This document shows positions 32,137 through 36,406 of a DNA stretch of 36,406 nucleotides, one piece after another. Position numbers and translations under genes: made by a program. This stretch comes from Mayfieldus sp038040285. Lineage in GTDB: Bacteria > Actinomycetota > Thermoleophilia > Solirubrobacterales > 70-9. Within the stretch, counting starts at the first letter, position 1; every line of letters starts with the position of its first letter. The notes under the pieces were generated by a model that worked only from the letters and a program-made list of their open reading frames with translations, had not been told where the DNA came from and searched no databases. Location of the stretch: positions 1 to 36,406 of the forward strand of contig JBBPIN010000027.1 of NCBI GenBank assembly GCA_038040285.1, given 5' to 3'.

Positions 32137-33848
32137 GACAGACACCGGCATCTAGGGACGGTCTGCTCTTGCCGCTGGCCGCAGTCGTCGTCGGGTTGTT
32201 GGGGCTTCTTTGGCTGACGGGTGTGATCTCCGCTGGCCTGTTCGGCACTGGTTGGACGCCCCTCACGCCCGACCAGCTCATCGCAACGGCCATCCGCCTC
32301 CCGGCGCACCTGGGCGAACCGCGTGCGGCGTGGCCGGCAGGCATCCAGCGCGCTCTCCCGCCCGCCCTCGGCTTCTACTCCACGCTGGGCATGGTTCTCG
32401 TGGTCGCCCTGACTGTCGCCGCATCCATTGGGCGTCTGTTGTCCACACGGCTCTTCAACGGATTGCGGAACCCGGATCAGGGTCGGCCGGCGAGCGCTCG
32501 CTGGGCGAGGTCCTCGGACCTGCGCGACCTGCACGTCAAACGCGCCGAAGCTGGTCGGCTGACTCTTGGATGCCATGGTCGCCAGTTGCTGGCCGCAGAA
32601 CCCCGCCAGTCAGTGGTTGTCGTCGCCCCTTCACAGAGCTGGAAGACGACGGGCCTCGCAGTGCCGGCGCTTCTGGAATGGGCTGGACCCGCGATAGCAA
32701 CATCGGTCAAGACCGACCTACTGCGCGACACGCTCGAGCGTCGCCGTCAACTCGGCGCAGTGATGGTCTTCGATCCTGCCCGGGTCACTGGCCTTTCGCA
32801 GCACGTTGTGAGAACGACGCCACTGACGAGCTGCAACACCTGGCGTGGAGCACTGCGTGTCGCCAACTGGCTAGCCACCGCTGCACGTCCTTCCAGTCAT
32901 GGACTTGAGGACGCCGACTTCTGGTTCGCGGCGGCAGAGAAGCTTCTGGCCCCGTTGCTGTTCGCGGCTCGCAGCGGCGGGCTGACGATGGCCGACGTCG
33001 TGCGTTTCCTCGATGAAGGCCCATTCGCTGAGGAGGAGGTCAGCCTCTTGTTGGAAGCTGCCAGCGATCCCGGAGCAAAGCAGGCTTGGCGAGCGAGTTG
33101 GAACCGCGAGGAACGGCAGCGAAGCTCGATCTACACGACCGCGGAGACGATCCTCGCTGCCTTTGCCGACCCGCGTGTCGTGGAGGCGAGTACCGGGGCC
33201 GACTACACGCCAGCTCGCCTGCTCGACGGGCGGAGCAACACGCTGTATCTCTGCGCCCCGGCTCACGAGCAGCAGCGCCTTCGACCGCTCTTCTCGATGA
33301 TGGTTCGCGAGCTCCTGGCGGTCGTCTATGAGAGCGCAGCCGCCACCGGCAAGCCGATCGACCCGTCCTTACTGCTGGTCTTGGACGAGGCGGCGAACAT
33401 CGCGCCGATTCCCAACCTGGACGAGATCGCCTCGACTGGAGCCGGACAGGGGATTCAGATCCTCTCTGTGTTTCAAGACCTGGCGCAGCTCCGTAGCCGC
33501 TATGGAGAGCGAGCCCAGACGATCGTCAACAACCACCGCGCGAAGATCTTTGGCACCGGGATGTCCGATCCCGAGACGCTTTCCTACGTAACCCGCGTTG
33601 TGGGGGCCGGCGAGTTTCAGCAGCAGTCTCAGACCGCCGGCGAGCTGGGGCGAAGCTCTACAACCGAGGCGACTACCTACCGCGAACTCACTCCCGCGAA
33701 CGTCGTGCGCGAGGCGCAGCCCGGCACGGGCTTGTTGATCTACGGGCACCTTCCACCAGCAAAGGTCCGATTGCGCCCCTGGTATCGCGACCGCGGCCTT
33801 AGGAAGCTCGCCGAAGAGGGACCAAGGATCGACCGGCTGCACACATGA
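32133..33848 (+). CDS. VirD4/TraG-like coupling ATPase
   Basis: A 571-residue protein with two N-terminal membrane segments (LLLPLAAVVVGLLGLLWLTG; STLGMVLVVALTVAASIGRL) and a cytosolic TraG/VirD4 AAA domain. The P-loop reads APSQSWKTTGL (165-175), with Trp in place of the Gly before Lys-Thr. Other sites are SVKTDLLRDT (191-200), Walker B LLLVLDEAANIAPI (413-426), and the conserved VNNHRAKIFGTGMSDPETLS segment. Coupling proteins bring the transfer substrate to the channel. The GTG start overlaps the previous stop, and the gene ends in an ATGA overlap with the next. The P-loop change could lower ATP binding or be a natural variant. Confidence 0.88.
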   Translation: MRQTPASRDGLLLPLAAVVVGLLGLLWLTGVISAGLFGTGWTPLTPDQLIATAIRLPAHLGEPRAAWPAGIQRALPPALGFYSTLGMVLVVALTVAASIGRLLSTRLFNGLRNPDQGRPASARWARSSDLRDLHVKRAEAGRLTLGCHGRQLLAAEPRQSVVVVAPSQSWKTTGLAVPALLEWAGPAIATSVKTDLLRDTLERRRQLGAVMVFDPARVTGLSQHVVRTTPLTSCNTWRGALRVANWLATAARPSSHGLEDADFWFAAAEKLLAPLLFAARSGGLTMADVVRFLDEGPFAEEEVSLLLEAASDPGAKQAWRASWNREERQRSSIYTTAETILAAFADPRVVEASTGADYTPARLLDGRSNTLYLCAPAHEQQRLRPLFSMMVRELLAVVYESAAATGKPIDPSLLLVLDEAANIAPIPNLDEIASTGAGQGIQILSVFQDLAQLRSRYGERAQTIVNNHRAKIFGTGMSDPETLSYVTRVVGAGEFQQQSQTAGELGRSSTTEATTYRELTPANVVREAQPGTGLLIYGHLPPAKVRLRPWYRDRGLRKLAEEGPRIDRLHT

Positions 33849-34375
33849 GAAGCCCCGAGACACGGCAGACGGTGGTCAATCAGGGGGTTCAGCTGGCGGA
33901 CGACCAGCAATCGTGGGGCGACGGCGCAGTCCCTTTGCGACGCGGCGTAGACCACGAGGAGCGCCTTCGCATCGTGCCATCGTCTCCTCGAGCTGCTTTC
34001 CGACGCGGCTTGGCAGTCGCTGGGCTTTGCACCCTTGCGCTCGGACTAGCGGTTGTCGTGATGTGGACCCTCAACCACGGAGCCGATCCTCAGATGCAGA
34101 CGACCCCGGCCAGCAAGAGCCGCGAGCCCGTGAATCAAGGTCGCCGGGCAGATCGCGTGCCAGCCGATCGGCGAGCGACGTATCGCAAGCCGGACGTGCG
34201 AGGCCAGCGTCAGATCAAGCAGGGCAAACGAGACCGCGGGCACACGTCGCCGGCCACCGCGCACCCGAGTCCCTCCACTGATCCATCGACGCCAGCACCC
34301 GTCGCGCCGACCACAGTGTCAAGCCCCCCGCCCTCAGCACCTTCCTCAGAGCAACACCCTGAATTCGGCCTCTAA
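33845..34375 (+). CDS. Single-pass membrane protein with Pro/Ser-rich tail ending in EFGL
   Basis: A 176-residue protein. The N-terminal 50 residues are polar and probably cytosolic. One membrane segment (AVAGLCTLALGLAVVVMWTL, about 57-76) follows. Then come a basic stretch (QGRRADRVPADRRATYRKPD) and an extracellular Pro/Ser/Thr-rich tail that ends SSEQHPEFGL. The sigma fusion at 25264 ends HGAEFGL, so both share the last four residues and the preceding low-complexity tail. ATGA overlap with the coupling-protein stop shows it belongs to the operon. No family recognised. Confidence 0.65.
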   Translation: MRSPETRQTVVNQGVQLADDQQSWGDGAVPLRRGVDHEERLRIVPSSPRAAFRRGLAVAGLCTLALGLAVVVMWTLNHGADPQMQTTPASKSREPVNQGRRADRVPADRRATYRKPDVRGQRQIKQGKRDRGHTSPATAHPSPSTDPSTPAPVAPTTVSSPPPSAPSSEQHPEFGL

Positions 34376-34438
34376 ACGAGGCAACCGGCGCAAAAACCGG
34401 ACAGACGGTGACAGAATCCCAATTAGGAGGAGGACTCC

Positions 34439-35995
34439 ATGTTGGCGTGTCACACGACCGAGGGGTTCGGCGCAAGTAGGTGGGCGCGGGCATTGCTTGC
34501 CTCGATTGTCGTACTGACGTTGGGGTCAGGTGTCCTCGCAAGCAAGACCTTCGCTGGCACCTATACGGCCAGTGAGTGCGCCTCGTGGAACACGCACTCG
34601 GAGGCGCAGTACAGCGAGGCTGACCATCACATGCTTGCCGTGTTCCGAGACTGCAGTTCGGGAGGCAATGGTCTGGGCATCGCGCTTCCGCAGGCCTATT
34701 GGGCCGGCGGGGTTGGCCGTTGGACGCTCTACGCGCCGAGCGGTACGCACATGGTCAGCGTCTCGGGGGCCGCAAGGGGAGTCAGCGCTGATGGCTGGCA
34801 GGCACAGATCGCAGGCTGTACTCCGTCGACTTGCAGCGTTCTTGGTCCCTTCGGAGGCGGCAACTGGGGGGCATTTGGGCTTGGGGCGAGCGACTACAAC
34901 AACTGGTGGGTGCAGCTGGTCTGCGTAACCGGCAACTGCTACGGCAGCTTGCAGGCCGGCGCCTTCGTCAGGGACGTGACGATGGTCATGTCCGACGATT
35001 TCTCACCCAACGTAAGCGAAGGCGGTCAGCTCCTAAACGGCGAGGTCCAGCGCGGCACCGGGCTCGTTGACGTTGGAGCGACAGATGTAGGGGCTGGGTT
35101 GAGCTCAGACTGGGTGCTCGTCAACGACCAAGAGGTCGCGAGACAGAACTACGCTTGCGGCGGAACCCCGATGCAGCCCTGCCCATCCAATGGCGCCACC
35201 CTGCATTTCAATCTCGACACGCAAAGCTCACCATTCCACGACGGCGAAAACACCGTCCAGGCATGTGCCAGCGACTATGGAGCGCCACCGAACGTCAGCT
35301 GTACCGCTAGAAAGACGGTCAGCGTGGACAACTCGTGCACGCCTTCGTCGGTTCCGGGTGGAAGCGATCTGAGCGCAGTCTTCGCCCGTAGTGGAACCGA
35401 CACGGTCGACGTCAAAGCCGGCCAGGGTGCCGCTCTCACCGGGCAGCTCACCAACCACACGGGTGACCCTGTGCCGAAGGCGACTCTCTGTGTGCAGGAA
35501 GGCGTTGCAGGCGAGGGCCTCGACAGCGTAGGGACGCTGACCACCAGCGCCAGCGGTCACTACAGCTACGGCGTCGCTCCAGGCCCAAACCGAAACCTGC
35601 GAGTCGGCTATCGATTCAACCGCGACCAGGTCCAACACAATGCGCGCTTTAACTCACGGCTGGCGCCGAAGCTGAAGCTCTCCAAGCGCACTACGAAAAA
35701 CGGCAACGGGATAAAGCTCTTCGGCACGATTCCTGGTCCACAGAACGACGAGCGAGTCGTGATCCTGCAGGCTCGCTACCCGCACAGCAAGCGCTGGAAC
35801 ACGTTCGAGAAGGCAAAGACCGATGCCACTGGGCGCTACGTGTTGCGCTATCGGTTCACATCCACATTCGTGACGACCAACTACCGGATGCGCGCTGTGG
35901 TTCCAGAGCAAAACGGATACCCGTACGACGGCGGGGCTTCGCGACCCAAGAAGATCAAGGTGATCGGCCGCATGCCACACGGCCACCACCTCTAG
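34439..35995 (+). CDS. Large secreted Cys-containing surface protein
   Basis: A 518-residue exported protein. The strong ribosome site AGGAGGAGG (34425-34433) precedes ATG 34439. The N-terminus has a signal peptide (WARALLASIVVLTLGSGVLA). The mature part has a Cys-containing beta domain (TASECASWNTHSEAQYSEAD, FRDCSSGGNGLGIALPQAYW, GCTPSTC), a second region with NYACGGTPMQPCPSNG and ACASDYGAPPNVSC, and a C-terminal part (about 330-510) made of two Ig/CNA-B-like sandwiches (AALTGQLTNHTGDPVPKATL, TDATGRYVLRYRFTS). It looks like an adhesin or substrate of the secretion system, but the family is not recognised. It follows the train after 63 bp, so it may have its own promoter. Confidence 0.75.
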   Translation: MLACHTTEGFGASRWARALLASIVVLTLGSGVLASKTFAGTYTASECASWNTHSEAQYSEADHHMLAVFRDCSSGGNGLGIALPQAYWAGGVGRWTLYAPSGTHMVSVSGAARGVSADGWQAQIAGCTPSTCSVLGPFGGGNWGAFGLGASDYNNWWVQLVCVTGNCYGSLQAGAFVRDVTMVMSDDFSPNVSEGGQLLNGEVQRGTGLVDVGATDVGAGLSSDWVLVNDQEVARQNYACGGTPMQPCPSNGATLHFNLDTQSSPFHDGENTVQACASDYGAPPNVSCTARKTVSVDNSCTPSSVPGGSDLSAVFARSGTDTVDVKAGQGAALTGQLTNHTGDPVPKATLCVQEGVAGEGLDSVGTLTTSASGHYSYGVAPGPNRNLRVGYRFNRDQVQHNARFNSRLAPKLKLSKRTTKNGNGIKLFGTIPGPQNDERVVILQARYPHSKRWNTFEKAKTDATGRYVLRYRFTSTFVTTNYRMRAVVPEQNGYPYDGGASRPKKIKVIGRMPHGHHL

Positions 35996-36014
35996 CGGGA
36001 CCTATGTTTACGTA

Positions 36015-36406
36015 GTGCGACCTCTTCGATATTCCATCAACGTCACATTGGACGGATGCTGCGATCACCGTGCAATGTCCGCGGACGAAGAGACACATCG
36101 TCACGCGACGAAGATTCTCGACCAGGCCGACGCTCTCCTCTTCGGCCGGGTGACTTACGAGATGATGGAGTCAGCCTGGCGGCCGCCGGGGCAGACGGAA
36201 GCGATGCCTGATTGGATGGCGCCTTTCGGCCGGACGATCGACGCGGCAAAGAAGTACGTCGTGTCGAGCACCCTGGACCGGGTCGATTGGAACGCGGAGC
36301 TCGTGCGCGGGGATCTGGGAAAAGCCGTTCAGGAGCTGAAGCGGGAGTCGGGTAAGGGACTGCTCGTGGGAGGCGTGAAGCTTCCGCTGGCGTTGGCGGA
36401 GCTGGG
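36015..36406 (+). CDS. Dihydrofolate-reductase-family protein (RibD C-terminal-like), partial
   Basis: The frame from GTG 36015 runs off the window end. It reads VRPLRYSINVTLDGCCDH, ILDQADALLFGRVTYEMMES and DAAKKYVVSSTLDRVDWNAE, a RibD C-terminal/DHFR-like NADPH-dependent reductase. Many such actinobacterial proteins have unknown small-molecule substrates. The visible 130 residues are about two thirds of the usual 180-200. It shows no link with the secretion genes and may be the first chromosomal gene to the right of the element. Confidence 0.8.
   Translation, partial: MRPLRYSINVTLDGCCDHRAMSADEETHRHATKILDQADALLFGRVTYEMMESAWRPPGQTEAMPDWMAPFGRTIDAAKKYVVSSTLDRVDWNAELVRGDLGKAVQELKRESGKGLLVGGVKLPLALAEL

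Overview
The window is GC-rich chromosomal DNA from an actinobacterium, most likely of class Thermoleophilia (Solirubrobacterales-like). The evidence is the GC content and codon use, the many GTG/TTG starts, small SnoaL-like proteins that begin MSQENVE and end EALEAAGLRE, and many one-off secreted proteins (CHRD, DUF11/RTX-like, SURNod19-like). The class assignment is inference; no rRNA or complete tRNA gene is present.

Left part (about 1-21.3 kb) is a patchwork of chromosomal genes: an acyl-CoA carboxylase carboxyltransferase, a channel-like membrane protein, secreted proteins, a histone-H1-like basic protein, a lactate 2-monooxygenase-type flavoenzyme, a methyltransferase, a lipoprotein and SnoaL-like proteins. 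It holds many cut or broken genes: a PAS fragment, an N-terminal FAD-dehydrogenase fragment, two frameshifted SnoaL genes, a 5'-truncated integrase and a gene start cut by a repeat. Between the genes lie eight copies (A-H) of the 3' half of a tRNA-Pro(GGG)-like gene, always on the minus strand and always beginning abruptly at the same base. Three of them (B, C, D) extend into a composite module of about 210 bp whose other end is a second, oppositely facing tRNA T-arm-like sequence, with a GGTACC-N5-GGTACC palindrome and a conserved hairpin between. A ninth copy (I) has only the right part. Two of the tRNA fragments lie beside the 3' ends of tyrosine integrase genes, so the family is best read as attachment-site scars left by repeated integration.

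Right part (about 21.4-36 kb) is an integrative, conjugation-like element. Next to tRNA fragment H lie, on the minus strand, an intact tyrosine integrase, a small membrane protein, an excisionase-like HTH protein, SSB and a membrane-anchored lytic transglycosylase/M15-like peptidase. Divergent from these on the plus strand is a tightly packed, largely overlapping gene train: a sigma factor fused to a hydrophobic segment and Ser/Pro-rich tail, a VirB2-like small membrane protein, a VirB8-like protein, VirB6/TrbL, an SCO6880-family protein, a VirB4-like ATPase, a VirD4/TraG-like coupling ATPase, a single-pass Pro/Ser-rich protein and a large secreted Cys-containing protein. The layout fits a single-membrane (monoderm) type IV secretion system. 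No relaxase was found in the window. The sigma fusion and the single-pass protein, which bracket the secretion genes, both end in E-F-G-L. The window closes inside a dihydrofolate-reductase-family gene; the right end of the element was not identified.
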